A stretch of 64,000 bases of DNA, taken from Liquidambar formosana (taxonomy: Eukaryota; Streptophyta; Magnoliopsida; Saxifragales; Altingiaceae). The position numbers were made by a program, and so were the translations under genes. The stretch spans positions 26,427,278-26,491,277 of the forward strand of contig CM077824.1 of the NCBI GenBank assembly GCA_039720395.1. Direction: 5' to 3'. Below, piece after piece: positions 34,868 to 47,671 of this stretch (position 1 is the stretch's first letter; each line of letters opens with the position of its first letter). The notes beneath the pieces were generated by a model that was given only the letters and a program-made list of their open reading frames with translations, was not told the DNA's origin and made no database searches.

Positions 34868-35359
34868 TGAGCTTTGGCATGTGGACACTAATTTTAGACT
34901 TTTATTTTATCTGCCCCTTCATTAATTGTACTCTGTTCTTTTATTAACAAAATCTGAGCCTAGAGCACATGATTATGGAGTGCCTAGGATGCTAACCTAG
35001 TTGGGATGCTAGGTGTTTTTTTTAATGCGTGAAGCTCTTTATTTTATTCCAAAAATATGAAGAAAAAAAATCCCCAATATATAACATTTATGTCAATCTC
35101 AAGATTGAAAGAACATATTGAAAAAATTTATGTGAATCGAAATTCTATTTCGGCTAGAGAAATTGATTGATAGAGAATTTCTCTATTGGTCAACAAAAAT
35201 TTTTTGTTTATAGACGAGCTGTAGCCCACATGATGCACGAAATTAATCTTGTTAACTTGATCGATTGATATGGATAAACTCAGTTCAATGTAGTTTTAGT
35301 ATCATCAATGAATGGGCTAGTCCATCCTATATATAGAAATTGAAAATTGGCTTAATTAG
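34868..35359. other. non-coding spacer
   Basis: No gene or strong repeat seen. A short foldback, GAGAATTTCTCT, is near 35190. Confidence 0.5.
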
Positions 35360-35740
35360 CATCAACTATATATATAGTTATGTTCCCATTAGCACGTGTT
35401 GATACAAGTTATACCAGTACCATGCATTAGGGGTTGTACCCATCTAATGTACCTCATATCCCACTAATGCACAAGGTACAACTCCCAATGCGGGTGTTGA
35501 TATAAGTTATATTAGCACGTGTCTACTTGATCATCATCCTATATATATCAGTTCTGATTAGGTCATTACATAGTGATAGAAGTTATATTAGCACCATGCA
35601 TTGGGGGTTGTACCACGTGCATTGGCCCAATGTACCTTGTAACCCACTAATGCATGAGGTACAACTCCCAATGCGAGTATTGATATAAGTTCTATCAGCA
35701 TGTGCTCACATCATCATCATCCTATATATATAAACTCAAC
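35360..35740. repeat. two tandem foldback repeat units
   Basis: Two ~175-bp units, starting near 35397 and 35575. Each contains GCATTGGGGGTTGTACC (or close) and its inverse GGTACAACTCCCAATGC about 50-70 bp later, followed by GATATAAGTT and CATCATCCTATATATA. A diverged inverted relative lies at 44895-45003. Probably a MITE-type element duplicated in tandem. Confidence 0.6.
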
Positions 35741-38726
35741 TATTAATCTATTGACCCGTGTGGTAAAAAATAAATAAATTTCTCTTACTCGATATATTTA
35801 TTAATTTATTTTGATTTTCTTACTTATTTAATTAAGGCATTGTGATCATAACCAACCAAAATGTGTCCAACGAAGTGTGTTATATTATATGTTCTTCCAA
35901 CAAAATTTATGTTCTTGTAATGATTGTAAAATAAATCTCTCTAGTAAAAAACAATAATAATAGTTAATACAAATTATTATATATATGTTCTTCTAACAAA
36001 ATATATTTTTTTTTCAATCTCTATGTTCTTGTAATGATCGTAAAATAATTTCAATAAACATTTAAAATTTATCACTTTAAACTTAAAGAATGGGTTATGA
36101 AATAGAGAGAGAACTTTTATGGTGAGATTATTATAGTCAAATTTTGGGTTAGAAGTGCTATTACATATATTGTCACCAAACAAACAAAAAGCTCTTCTAA
36201 ATATCCAGCAACAAATACTTGCAAACCTCTTAAAACCTTAATTAGTATATTAGACAAATAGGTAGACTTAGAGTCTTTGACCAATAAACAGTTAAAACTC
36301 AAGGGCCTTTTCCAGAAAAAAACTTATGGCCGGGCTTATGCAATGAAAGAATAGTTTTGAGGGACTTTTCACCAACTTTCCACTTTCTCCCTTTTTTTTT
36401 TTTTTTTACGTTTTTTCTTTTTGGTGGGAGAGAAGTAGTACAAAGGGGTTCGTCGGGTGACGGCGAACTATGGTAGAAAGGCCATCCCCTTCCGCTTTGT
36501 TGTTGGCCTCTTAAAAATTAATTAATTAATTAATAAATTGTGCTTTTGTTTTATTTTTTGTAATGTAAGGTTGTGGCATGCGATTGTCATTCCATTGCAT
36601 CATATGGGAAGAAAAATACAAGAAACATTATTGTCTATACATATATTAAGGAGTGATGGATATTCTGAAGTGTGGGGAATTAGGAATTATTTTGAGGACG
36701 GTGCTCATGGGAACTGATGAATAAAGAGACACGCATAAGATGAGTCAGGCGGCCATTTTCGTTTCCAATATTCTAAGGGAATGAGTTAGAATCCTTCAAT
36801 TCGCAGCGGTAGCGTCACGAAATTTCCATCGATCCAATGTTAGGTTACAGGCTCCAATAAAGTCATTTCCTTGCTTATAATATGAAAAATTAATTACATC
36901 TTTTGTCGTTGCCATCCATAAAAAAATATACATCTTGTGGTGGGCATTCATGTGTGCCCACACTCATCCATGTGCGCCCTCTCTCTCTCTCTCTCTCTCT
37001 CTATTTTTTTTAAATGTAGAACATGCATCCCTAGAGCCAGTTTAGACCACTGTCGCCAGTTTTTCCCCTTTCCTTTTCTTTTTCCTTCCTTTTCATATGT
37101 TTAAGCCTTTAATTGCCCATGAGAGGAAATTAATAAGCAAAGCTTCAAATCTTCCATGAGAGGATCGAAGTAATTGCATCAACATCACCTCATTAAAATT
37201 TTACTAATATAAAAGAGGGAGTTATATATATTCAATTAATGGTCACATGCATCTGTTGTTTTAGGCTTACAGAGAGTAAGATATTAGGACTTGGCCACTG
37301 TCCACTAATCTTCAAATCAAGATAAAACCACCATCCATTTTGTATTGATTAACACTTGAAAAAGTCTAGTTAGTGGTTTGCCCCATAAGCCGAGTCGAAC
37401 TTAGAAGTTTATGCTCTAGAGGCTTGAGTATCAAGTTAATTATATATTCTATCCCACAAAATTTATAGGTTTTTTGGTATCATAAATTATTGACACTGAG
37501 GGGTGGACTGAGTAATCTACCTATGCCCAGGGTGATTAGTCGAGTACAAACAACTTCCTAATATTAAAAATAAAAAAAAAAAGAAAATTCTAAAAATACA
37601 ATAAATTACTTTTAAATAAATATTTGACAGTATGAAAATATTGATTACTAATCCCTTGTAGTTTGCTGCCACGCACTATAATAATGTAAAGATATCTAAC
37701 TTCCTAAACCTTGATATCCGTTACTTTTTAGTTTATTGGTTCCATCACCCCCTTCGTTTTTTTAATATGAGCTTAGATCGATTCCTTCTTAAATTGATCA
37801 TTTCAAAATTCAAACTAATTAACAGTTAACCCTCATTTGAATCGTATGTATTTATATATTAATTAGAGAACTCGATCCTGCTAGCTGGCCGGCATCGATC
37901 ACTGTTGGTCATTGCTAAAGACATAAGGACCTACATCTAGCCTCTATGTTTTTACGAACAGATATTTCTGTGTTAATTTTACAGTGATAGACTGTCAAGA
38001 ACACTGTTTCATATTAATTAGTGATGTAGGATTTGCTATCAATATTGGCATCACCTCAATTGTCATACAAGAACTCATGGACATCCCACTTCGGACTCCA
38101 ATTTGCCCATCATCTACAGGCCACTCATGTGCAGATCGGATAGAAACACTCGTTTATTAATTTCATCTATTTTGGCCTCAGACTTGCTCTCATCTACCCT
38201 TTCCCATGGGTGCAGCTGACTTTCAGTTAGCCTAGCAAAACCAAGAACAAGAACAAAAAAGGTACAATTTTGCAACCAAAGCAGCAGAGAATGAACGTAC
38301 AATGTTTCTTGTGACCCAAATACCTGCTGCTTTCTTGCTTTCTCACTTGTACAAATACTTGTTCTGGTCCCCTATCCTACCCTCGTAAGGTGGATTTTTT
38401 TTTTTTTTTTTTCCTTTAAATTTTTTTAATTTTATGGGTTTGACCCTAGCTCGTAGGGTGCTCGTGGACTTACCAAGGTACCTCTGGTAACTGGTAAATG
38501 TATCCACTTGTTGGATTAAGTTCACATTTGCAGCTGGTTCAATTTATTATTGACTTCGGCTGTTCCAATTCAATGGACAAATTTTTCTTAATATTTCTAT
38601 CTCAAACCCAAAAACATGCTACATATTGTAGAATAAACCCAAAAAATTATACTGGTGTCTTGTTACACTTGACTCGCCATGTGCCAGATGTATAGTAATC
38701 CCTTCTGCTGTTATCATTTTATAATA
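35741..38726. other. low-copy non-coding DNA
   Basis: No supported gene. Simple repeats: AATT at 36517-36535 and CT at 36979-37003. T-runs at 36395-36408 and 38397-38412. A 62-codon frame on minus (38302-38114) has a hydrophobic start but no known domain. Likely host intergenic DNA. Confidence 0.5.
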
Positions 38727-38972
38727 GGCTAATTCTAAGATGCCCTAGCAAAAAATTAGGTAACATATCCATAAGGTCACTTGAAATGGTAAGTTGATCA
38801 CTTCAAATGGTAAGTAAGTCACTTGAAATAATAAATTGATCACTTGAAATGATAAGTAGTCATTAAATGATAAGTGGGTCACTTCAAATGGTAAGTGGGT
38901 AATTTTGGGCCACTTCAAATGGTAAGTGGGTATGGTACCCTAAAAACCTTGTGGGTACCATAAAATTACGCT
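38727..38972. repeat. 21-bp imperfect tandem repeat array
   Basis: About seven units of the type GTCACTTGAAATGATAAGTG at ~21-bp spacing (38780-38935). Each unit contains the inverted pair CACTT/AAGTG. The same inverted word is used in the LTR array at 29750-30110. The flanks, ATGCCCTAGCAAAAAATTAG and GGTACCATAAAATTACG, look like a small non-autonomous element. Confidence 0.6.
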
Positions 38973-41669
38973 TAATAATATGTACAAATCATATGATTAA
39001 AAACTCGACCAATTCTGCCTATATTTAGCAAACTTGATCTACTTCATGGACCTTATCCTGTAATGATCGAAGTCCTATTTTATTATGATGATATATACAG
39101 ACTAGCTTGTACGTAGTTGATTACAATTTGTCATGTCAATATTGCAAAACAATTTATACCCTATGAAGTCAGTGTTGGAAAACAATATAGATTGATGTTA
39201 TTGTGAATAATAGAAATTCAGAACAAGAACTGCAGAAATGAAAAACACTTATCGATCGAGGCATGTACGAAACACTGTCCTTAAAAGCAGTTCCACCCTT
39301 CTGAGTATGTAACTCAGTGCAGTAAGTCACAACGCTTTACCTTTGAGGATTCAATAACTGGACTTCCAGAAACGTGCACTTTTACCTATTCATTTTTCCT
39401 TGTTCCATTCCCCATCAACATTGAGCTCCAGATTGAGGTAACTCTGGAGTTTGCCAAAAACCATCGAGGGTGGTGGTTTAGTGAAAAAAACGTAGGAGAC
39501 CCGAAACTCAGGATTTGTGTATCGGGGATTGAGACATGACGTGTGTTTGTTCCTTAATGGTCCTAGTCATACACTATCTACAAATCTTTGATGGGGTTAA
39601 GATCAGGCTATGATCGGAGGAGTTATCTGCGGTTCTTCGCTTATTAGGCCCGTCTACGCTCTTCTTGTCAATAGTTTATCAATAAACAAAATAATTATTA
39701 TAATCACGTTCAAGTAAAATCACTACGATTTCCCCATGGCACTTTGCCCTTTTTCTCATGTCAAACCGGATTCTCCCTGCCCTAACCCACTTCTGCCTTC
39801 CCTCTGCTCTTCGGTAATTAATGACTGACCACATTCCACTGTACCCCACGAGAATGCCTTAATTTGCTTGCCACTTCATTTGGACTCCACTCAGTTAATT
39901 ATATCGCATGAGAGTGTAATAGTAATTAAAAGTTATTAAACTTCCAACTCTCTCCCATCAAATTCTTTACAGTTGTTCAAATGTCACTGACCAGATAACT
40001 AAAAGAGACAATGAGATTAATAAATTGAGGAGCACACACGCTATGCATCCCAATACGCGCGTACTCTGGTATTTACATATAATTGACACAATGTGATGAA
40101 TTTAACTGATTTTTTTAAATTGTTTTACAGTACAAAAATGTAATGAATTTTAGAATATTCAATTGCTGTCCGAAGGTTAAAAAGTCCATCAGAGTTATGG
40201 AATTGCTGAAACAAACAAAATTTTAAAGAATGACAAAGTGGCTAGTGAAACTCTTCAATTTCATATGGACGAGTGTGTGACACGTGCACGCACGTATTGA
40301 GATTTTAAAAAATTGAAGAGCCTATTCATAAAATATCAACATAATAATAATAATAATAATAATAATGAATTTACTAAAATGCCCCCATCTTTATATGTTT
40401 TGAGCCTCTTTCTAAAGATCTTGCAGTCGCATATTCTGTTTTCTGTTTTCATTCTAAGAAGTAAAATTGGTGTAAAAGTTTTTGGACTGACCAAAATCAA
40501 AACCATTTTTTCTTTTGGAAAAGTAAAGAATGGACGAGAATGGTTTGGTACAAAATTGAGCATTTATCACTTTAACCTAAACTAGTGGTAGTCTCTGAGG
40601 GGTGCAAGTCCTTATGGTAGAACATGCCAGAAGTAGCTGACACGCACAGAAAGAAGTGGCCATGGGTTGGGTAAATGGGTAATTGAATAGTGGAGTATAT
40701 TTGCTTGAACATCCGTATAGGACCAGAACTTGCGTTAGGTCAGAAGTAGGCCTAACATTAAACTTATACTTCTGTAGCCATTTGAATGCAATTTTTCTAT
40801 ATTTGGTACCACTTTCAATGCACTTAAAAGTGATGTGATGCTACATTTCAAATAATCTTTACCCCTATTTTTATACTATGGAAATATTATTATCACTCGA
40901 AAAGAATCCTTTTACACTCTTCACTCTCACATTCACTTGAGTGCAAAAAACCTATTTCAGAGCGCAATTAGTGTTTCCTTTATACTATCACCATTTGTAA
41001 GCATCCATTAGGTTGTTATCTATACAAGTACACGTTTGTATTTGATTAAACATTTTGGGATTGTAGAATATTTTTTTGCAAATTGTGCTATATTTTTTGT
41101 CCAAAAGTTAAATCATAATTTTTTTGAATTTCTTATATTACAGCCTTTGTTATTTTAATAATTACTTTAAACATGAAACCCAAAAAAAAGTAGGAAAAGA
41201 TAATTTTAGAAAAATAGAGTTTCATAAAAGACAAGTCAATGGAATGATGTCTTTTTTTTTAAATTACGTGTTTTATCAAACATAACCTATATATCTTTGT
41301 GAGACAGAGAGAATACATTAAAAGTATAATTGTTATTGATATGACAATGACCATTGGACAAGTAAATTAAAACCAAAACAAAACAAAAAAATTATTTAAT
41401 TTAACAATATTTTCCATATTTTTCTTCTTGTCTTACTCTGACAGTGATGAACGATGGTAATAGTAACTGTTAAGGGGTTGATTTTTTTTTTTTATTTTAC
41501 TTTTATTCTTTTGAACTGTCCAATTTATCAGGGGTTTGGCAACTAACAGAAACACACAATAATAATAGGACCCCCCATATCTGCTGTCTACCATCCTCCC
41601 TACTGTCACTGTCCTCTTCTTCCCCCCTTCCATCGCCACCCTCCCTCTAACAAAACTCAACTTCTGTTT
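38973..41669. other. intergenic DNA upstream of the LRR gene
   Basis: No gene seen. An AAT microsatellite is at 40341-40366. A stretch from 39173 begins TGTTGGAAAACAATATAG and could be an eroded LTR, but no end or duplication was found. Confidence 0.45.
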
Positions 41670-41722
41670 ATCTCTCTTTGAAACAAAAACACACACACAC
41701 ACTCTCTCTCTCTCTCTCACAC
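41670..41722 (+). promoter_or_regulatory. CA/CT-rich 5' leader of the LRR gene
   Basis: ACACACACAC followed by CTCTCTCTCT ends 4 bp before the chosen ATG at 41723. Pyrimidine-rich leaders are common near plant transcription starts. No convincing TATA box was found upstream. Confidence 0.5.
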
Positions 41723-42988
41723 ATGGCCAATCTTCACTCTCTGCTCCTGCTAATCTTTCTCCTATTCTACTACGCTCGCCCATCACTTCAACAACAACAA
41801 CGACAAAAGATCAGTGCCGTTGATTTAGCTGCACTGCTTGCCATAAAAAACAGCCTAACGGATATCCCAGGCACCGATTTCTTCTCTAGCTGGGCCTTCA
41901 CCTCGCCAGATCCCTGCTCTTCCTTCTCCGGCATCACCTGCTCTCTCGACCCCTCCACTCTCACCCTCCGAGTCACCTCTCTCACACTCGGCACCGGCCT
42001 CTCCGACTCACCCGGCCTCGCCGGCTCCCTCTCCCCCTCTCTCTCCAACCTCTCCGAGTTAACCCAACTCGTCCTCTTCCCCGGCATTGTCACCGGCCCC
42101 ATTCCACTCCAACTCGGTACCCTCAAGAACCTCCGAGTCATCTCCCTGACCACTAATCGCTTGACCGGTCCCATCCCCACCACCATTTCAACCCTCCAAA
42201 ACTTACACACTCTCGATCTCAGTTACAACCAACTCATCGGGTCGATCCCGCCGCGTCTGACCGAGTTACCCCAGCTGAAGGTGTTGATCCTGGCCTCGAA
42301 CCGTTTGTCCGGAGCGTTACCCAGCGTGTCGACTCAGCTGCTCCACCTGGATTTGAAAAAGAACGGCTTCTTTGGACGGCTGCCGCCGTCACTTCCGTCA
42401 TCGCTCCGTTACTTGTCGGTGTCTGAGAACTCGATGTGGGGCCCACTCAACGTCTTAGAATCTCTCTCAGAGTTAGTGTACCTCGACTTAAGCATGAACC
42501 AATTTAGTGGGACCATCCCCGACTCCCTGTTCCATTCCACACTCTCATCAATGCTCTTGCAACGGAACAATTTGTCTGGTGGGCTCCCACCTCGTCCAAT
42601 CACAGCCGTTGATGGTACGTCATCGTACGGTGAGGGATCCATCGTCGACTTGAGCCATAACTTCCTGACGGGTGAGTTGTCTGACATTTTGACTGGTGTG
42701 GAGAGTCTCTTCTTGAATAATAACCGTCTGATTGGGACCGTACCGGAAGAGTACGTTAAGAATGTGTACCGCGGTAGCACCAAAACATTGTACTTGCAAC
42801 ACAACTACATATCCGGATTCCTGGTTCAACCCGGGTTGGGGTTGCCCGATTCGGTATCGCTATGCTTGTCTTACAACTGTATGGTACCCCCGGTGGGCCT
42901 CATGGCGTGCCCGGCTAGCGCCGGCGGGCAGCTTTCGAGGCCGAAGAACCAGTGCTCGGTCTTTAACAATGGTAGCACCACAGGTTAG
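41723..42988 (+). CDS. secreted leucine-rich-repeat protein, At4g03010/At1g03440-like
   Basis: Intact single-exon gene, 421 residues from the ATG at 41723; an in-frame ATG 45 bp upstream lies in CA/CT repeats and would spoil the signal peptide. A hydrophobic signal peptide spans residues 1-23. An LRR amino-terminal cap follows (about 31-75: DLAALLAIKNSLTDIPGTDF ... DPCSSFSGITC). Then come about ten plant-type LRRs of the LxxLxLSxNxLxGxIP kind (about 100-370), including LDLSYNQLIGSIPPRL and LYLQHNYISG. The tail has the cysteine pattern CLSYNCMVPP ... CP ... RPKNQC. It has no kinase and no clear membrane helix, so it is probably an apoplastic LRR protein. The overall plan, including the conserved tail, matches the Arabidopsis At4g03010/At1g03440 type; no function is established that I can name. 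GC content is far above the flanking DNA. It is the only intact host gene in the window. Confidence 0.93.
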   Translation: MANLHSLLLLIFLLFYYARPSLQQQQRQKISAVDLAALLAIKNSLTDIPGTDFFSSWAFTSPDPCSSFSGITCSLDPSTLTLRVTSLTLGTGLSDSPGLAGSLSPSLSNLSELTQLVLFPGIVTGPIPLQLGTLKNLRVISLTTNRLTGPIPTTISTLQNLHTLDLSYNQLIGSIPPRLTELPQLKVLILASNRLSGALPSVSTQLLHLDLKKNGFFGRLPPSLPSSLRYLSVSENSMWGPLNVLESLSELVYLDLSMNQFSGTIPDSLFHSTLSSMLLQRNNLSGGLPPRPITAVDGTSSYGEGSIVDLSHNFLTGELSDILTGVESLFLNNNRLIGTVPEEYVKNVYRGSTKTLYLQHNYISGFLVQPGLGLPDSVSLCLSYNCMVPPVGLMACPASAGGQLSRPKNQCSVFNNGSTTG

Positions 42989-44214
42989 TAATCAATCATC
43001 CAAAGAGGGCCTGCGCACTTGCATATATGGCATTATGTGTTGTTCTTCTTTCATTTTTTTTTTTTTTTTGAACTATATATATATATATATATATATTTGT
43101 ATTAGAAAGGATTATTATCAGAGCTGTTTGGGTTGCTTTATGGAACAAATTAAAGTGGAATTAAAGACCCATTTATGTGTAACCAAAGTAGCTCTGCTAA
43201 TAATGCTTTCCTGTATTGTATTTTCTTTTCTTTTTTTTGTTTTTTTTTTTTTGTTTTAATTTTGTTAATACTGATTTTTCCCCATTTACAAATGGGAAGT
43301 GAATGATAGGGATACAGTGAGTAAAAGAGAAGTTTTGTAGGGAAGAAGCTGGCAGCTAGCGCTTGGTCTCTGTTTCTTTGTTTGTTTTTCCAAACATTTC
43401 CTTACTATTAAATGTATTGGTGAAAAGCTTGTGAGTAAATTAGAGCCAAAAGGAAAGGTGGAATCATTCATATTTGTCACACACCCAACAGTAAGCACTC
43501 AACCTCAAGTGGTCCACATGCGCTTCTTTTGTCCGCGTGCGCATAAATGACGCTGGATGCGGGTGAATGTAGAGGGACAATTGTTACTCGTCCCCTACTT
43601 CTACTTTTACTGTCCCTTCTCGCCAAGTTAGTAAGTTTAAATCCTTTCATCAAAAAATAAAATAAAATGTGCCAAAATTTGTAAAGTTTAAATTGATCAA
43701 CAAACGATCCCATGCATGAAACAATTAATCGATGACTTGAAATCAAGAATGTATGATTCTCAATTGGTTAGTAGACTATTAAAAAATTGTTTAAATCAGG
43801 CTATTATTTTAAGCGTAAGATTCTTTTCTTTTCAGATCAACGTTTATCTTACCTTTTAATGAAAAACAAAAAAAAAAAAAAAAATTCTTTTTATCACACC
43901 AAAGAGATAATTCTAAATACGGATGATGATAAATTCAAAATGAAGCTTACAGTCATTGTACTTGGATCACAAGCATATGCAAAGCAAAGTCACTTTGAAA
44001 TGAACTCGAGTGAAAGATACTACGTTATAAAGGAATAATCTATTGACTAAGTTAGGCTACAACTAGGCTAAGACTAAGATAGGCTAGATGATGTTTAATT
44101 AGTGCATGGCTGATGGCCCCTTGAATTTTTGATCTTCTCTTGTATAGTTGTATCTATAAAGCTCCTTTGTAACCATTGATAAATGCTATTAGCAGTTATT
44201 TTCTTGAGATGCAT
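42989..44214. other. 3' flank of the LRR gene
   Basis: Contains a T-run (43050-43068), a TA microsatellite (43075-43096), T-rich tracts (43219-43260) and an A-run (43866-43883). No gene. Open frames on both strands are low-complexity. Confidence 0.55.
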
Positions 44215-44485
44215 GTGCTTTTTTTTTTTCATTTTCCATTTTTTTTTTCATTTTTTTTTTTTTTTATGGCGTGGAACCTCCAACCTCACCCCCGTTGACT
44301 GTTTGTGGAATTAGGGTAAAATCTTAGATAACTGCAATCACTCACAAACCACAGTTATCAAGTAAGCCCATTTAACAACACCAAGAAAAATCAAACTCAG
44401 GATGTTTGACTTTACGACTCATCCCAAGCAAGCCCCTTAGCAACTGGGCTATCAGTTCAGATTGATTAATTTTTTTCATGTATAA
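44215..44485 (-). mobile_element. SINE-like element
   Basis: On the minus strand TAGCCCAGTTGC (about 44453) resembles a Pol III A box (TRGCNNAGTNGG), and GAGTTTGATTTTT about 50 bp later is a weak B box. The unit ends in an A-rich tail, seen as T-runs at 44220-44267. The B box is poor and no flanking duplication was fixed, so this is tentative. Confidence 0.45.
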
Positions 44486-44852
44486 ACAACTTTTAACCAC
44501 ATGTTAATTTTGGCCAATGTTTTGTTTGCAAATAACTTCTAGTCAAATAACTAACTAATATATGAAGGTTATGCATAGTAAATATCAAGTTGATCCAAGA
44601 TTAAAAGTTACTTCATTGATCCATATATGTTTAGAAATGAGTGATTGTCTTTGATTAAGAAAATATAAGTTTTGAATTGAATAGCAATCAATCTCAAATC
44701 AACTTTGTTCTTGGCAAGCATCACCTACATAAAAAGGCTAACAAATCCAACGATTAGTTTCGTAAAATATGACTATATGAGTCACGTGAAGAGTTTTGGA
44801 GGGTGATTTTACGTAAGGTTGCATGAAATTAATTTCAAGATAATGGGACACT

Positions 44853-44887
<35 letters not shown>

Positions 44888-46889
44888 TATATATTAGAAG
44901 TTGTATCCTATGCATTGATAGGTTACTGGATACATTTAGCCAATACGTATATGATACTAATATAACTTATATCAATACATCCCTATCTCACCGGATTATT
45001 ATATTTCCAACTCAAGCGGTAAAATCATATGCCCTCACGAAGTGCATGAGTACCCATCACAACAGCACAACTGCGCGCATAAGCAATGTAAATCACTAAA
45101 GCCAGGACAAAATAAAGTCCAACAAGCTATCTATAGGTGATGCAACAAAGAAATGGCAAAGAGAATTTGGCATAATATGTGTCAAAATTATACATTTTTT
45201 TCTTCAGATATCCAGATATTTGGATTGACAAATCTCCTCATTCACGAATTAAGTCATCACCTATTTTGCATTAGTTAACATTCAAGATTAACCTACCTTG
45301 ACTGGTGACTATGAAACATGGAAAATAAATTCCTTATAATTAAATGCATGGTTAGCTGCTTTAATTTTGTGTTACTTTTTTTTTTTTTTCTCTTTTTCCA
45401 GCTACCTTGTATGCAAATAACTTAGTTTCCACCCCATTTAGTTTGTGAGATTGTGGAATTAAAGACTAAAATCCCTTACTAAATCACCTAAGATACATTT
45501 ACTAAATCAATACAATGGCCAGCATTTATAATTTTATGATCCAATATATATCTTATTAATACGTTATTAATTACAAATTGTGCTTTGTGTGGGCCGAAAC
45601 AATGATCCCCATATCCCTCCTCACCCGGCCGAATCATCCCCAAAATGGATGATTCACAAGAATGCCAACGTATGACTCCAGTTTTAACTAATTAATTCTC
45701 ATGTGATTTAACCATTACATTTCTTTATTCAACCCCCCCCCCCCCACCCAAACACCCCAAAAAAAAAAAAAAAAAAAGAAAAAGAAAATTACCTTGACGT
45801 GCGATTTGGGGAAACTATCGAATATGAGGACCTCTTGTAATAATTGCCACAACTAACAAGAGAATTATCAGTCGCAGAACATTAATGTCCTCCATAAATC
45901 AATGGACCATGCAAAAAGGTTACGATACAAGGTCACCTTTTTCGGCATGCGAGAGGCGTGAAGAGAGAGAAACAGAGCAAGTGCGTAGAGAGAGGTTTGT
46001 TTGGTTTTTTATTGTTTTTTTTTTCCTTCGTCTTCCTCTCTTTTTTTTTTTTTTTTTTTTTTCAAAAATTTATATACTAGAAAGTTTTAAATATTAAAAT
46101 ACTTTAGCCTTTACGGTGGAAGAGGAGCTCTGCCTCACCTTTACTCGTAATATTATACCAGGTGTCATATATATATATATTGGGGATGAGTACCACATGT
46201 CATACTTAATTAACAAAAATATTGAAATGTGGATATAAATATATCATATATAGATACATGAACGACATAAACATATGAACATGCATTTATGTTTACATTA
46301 ATACATGTTTATAATCACATAAACATTAGGATACATGCACACAAATAATTCTCATCATATTGTATTCTTTTAGACACATGGTGAAAGACAAGTGGAGTTA
46401 GGGAAGAGTTCCTCATCCGCCGTAAGTTGCCAAGTGCACATTGTCCTTTTAATCACAACTACATAAAAATAGGTAAATTATCCTTAACTCTTCTTTATTT
46501 TTTTATTAGAAAAATATATTTGTACACACTCTATTTTCATACTCATTGTTCTAAGGAACATTGAGTGCAATGATTCATCTCCAATTAATGCTCAACATGG
46601 TTCGATTTGTGAGCGTCCTATAAATAAAATGGAGCCAAAAGGCTCTTGGAAGGTGTTTTAGTCATTTTTGCTTCACTCTTCGGTTTCCATCAAGTTGATG
46701 TTTTCAAAGTTTTTTAAATTTAGAAATACCATTTTGGCATTTTAGGCTTAATTAAAACTATAGCGGAGTTTGGAAGCAAAATGCCCTGTCACCCAAAAAC
46801 TTCTAATTTCCATCAAATTGGTGTTCTTGCGATGTGATGGTATATCCTAAAAACATGCTTCTCTTTGATTCTTTGATGATTATTAATTA
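44486..46889. other. AT-rich non-coding DNA
   Basis: No gene. AT microsatellites at 44858-44884 and 46170-46180, a C-run followed by an A-run (45736-45775) and a T-run (46041-46062). Positions 44895-45003 are an inverted, diverged relative of the foldback repeats at 35360-35740. Positions 45375-45480 loosely resemble the tail half of the SINE-like unit. Confidence 0.5.
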
Positions 46890-47275
46890 GGTTAATTATT
46901 TTTTAATACCTTCAACTTTGGGGGTAATTTCAATTTAGTTCACAAACTTCACATTGTCTCAATTTAGTGATAACTTTTAACTTATTATTTCAATGTGAGC
47001 TAGAGGGTGACGGCTGTTAGTGTTTTTGATAGAAAGCACACATGATGTGCACATGATACTGATGTGGAGCCTATGTGGCATTCATGTGTGCTTCTCGCCC
47101 AATTAGGGCTCACGTGACAACCACGTGATCCTTTTCTAGCTTTTTGAGGAATTTTTCAGGGAAATAAACCCCCAATTACCAGCCTATCATTCCTAATTTC
47201 TCTCGAATGAACCCCAAATCTTCCAATTAGGGTTCTGAACCAAATCGTCACCAAGATTGAACCCTGAATTACTGT
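46890..47275. other. possible single end of a long-TIR element, then spacer
   Basis: TTCAATTTAGTTCACAAACTT followed by TCTCAATTTAGTGATAACTT and a CACGTGACAACCACGTGATC region is the style of long terminal inverted repeats of plant Mutator-like elements. No partner arm was found within the window, so the call is weak. Confidence 0.3.
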
Positions 47276-47671
47276 TGTGAGCATCGCGCCCTGAACCATG
47301 CGGCTCGGGAGTATGCCACTAGCCAGGAAGGCTAGCGCGGAGAGGAGTCGCCACCCAGGAAACCCGGGAACCAAACTTGACCCCTTGCAAGGTCTAACTC
47401 GTCATAACCAGAGAAGGTTCGGAGCTAGGGTACATCATTGGGAAGGTGTTAAAGGTGTTAGGCACCCAATGACGCCCGATCCGAGGATCGGCCCCCACTT
47501 TGTGTTTATTAATCATGTTTGATAATCCAATTTAATTAAAATTACCCTAGTTCATGCAATAACCAATTAAACACACATATGGCAGATAATACAATGATAC
47601 AATAACGTAACACAAGAATTAAATAAGTAAAATGAAGCAATAAAGAAGGGAAATCAGATCTAGCCTAAGTC

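Noticed and set aside
38114..38302. 62-codon minus-strand frame with hydrophobic start as a small secreted peptide gene
   Set aside because: No mature-peptide motif, family or conserved neighbour seen; length is within chance for AT-rich DNA.
41433..42829. Antisense frames over and before the LRR gene
   Set aside because: They are shadows of a GC-rich coding region or simple repeats and lack domains.
44420..44470. tRNA gene
   Set aside because: An A-box-like word is present, but no cloverleaf can be drawn and the B box is poor; a SINE remnant is more likely.
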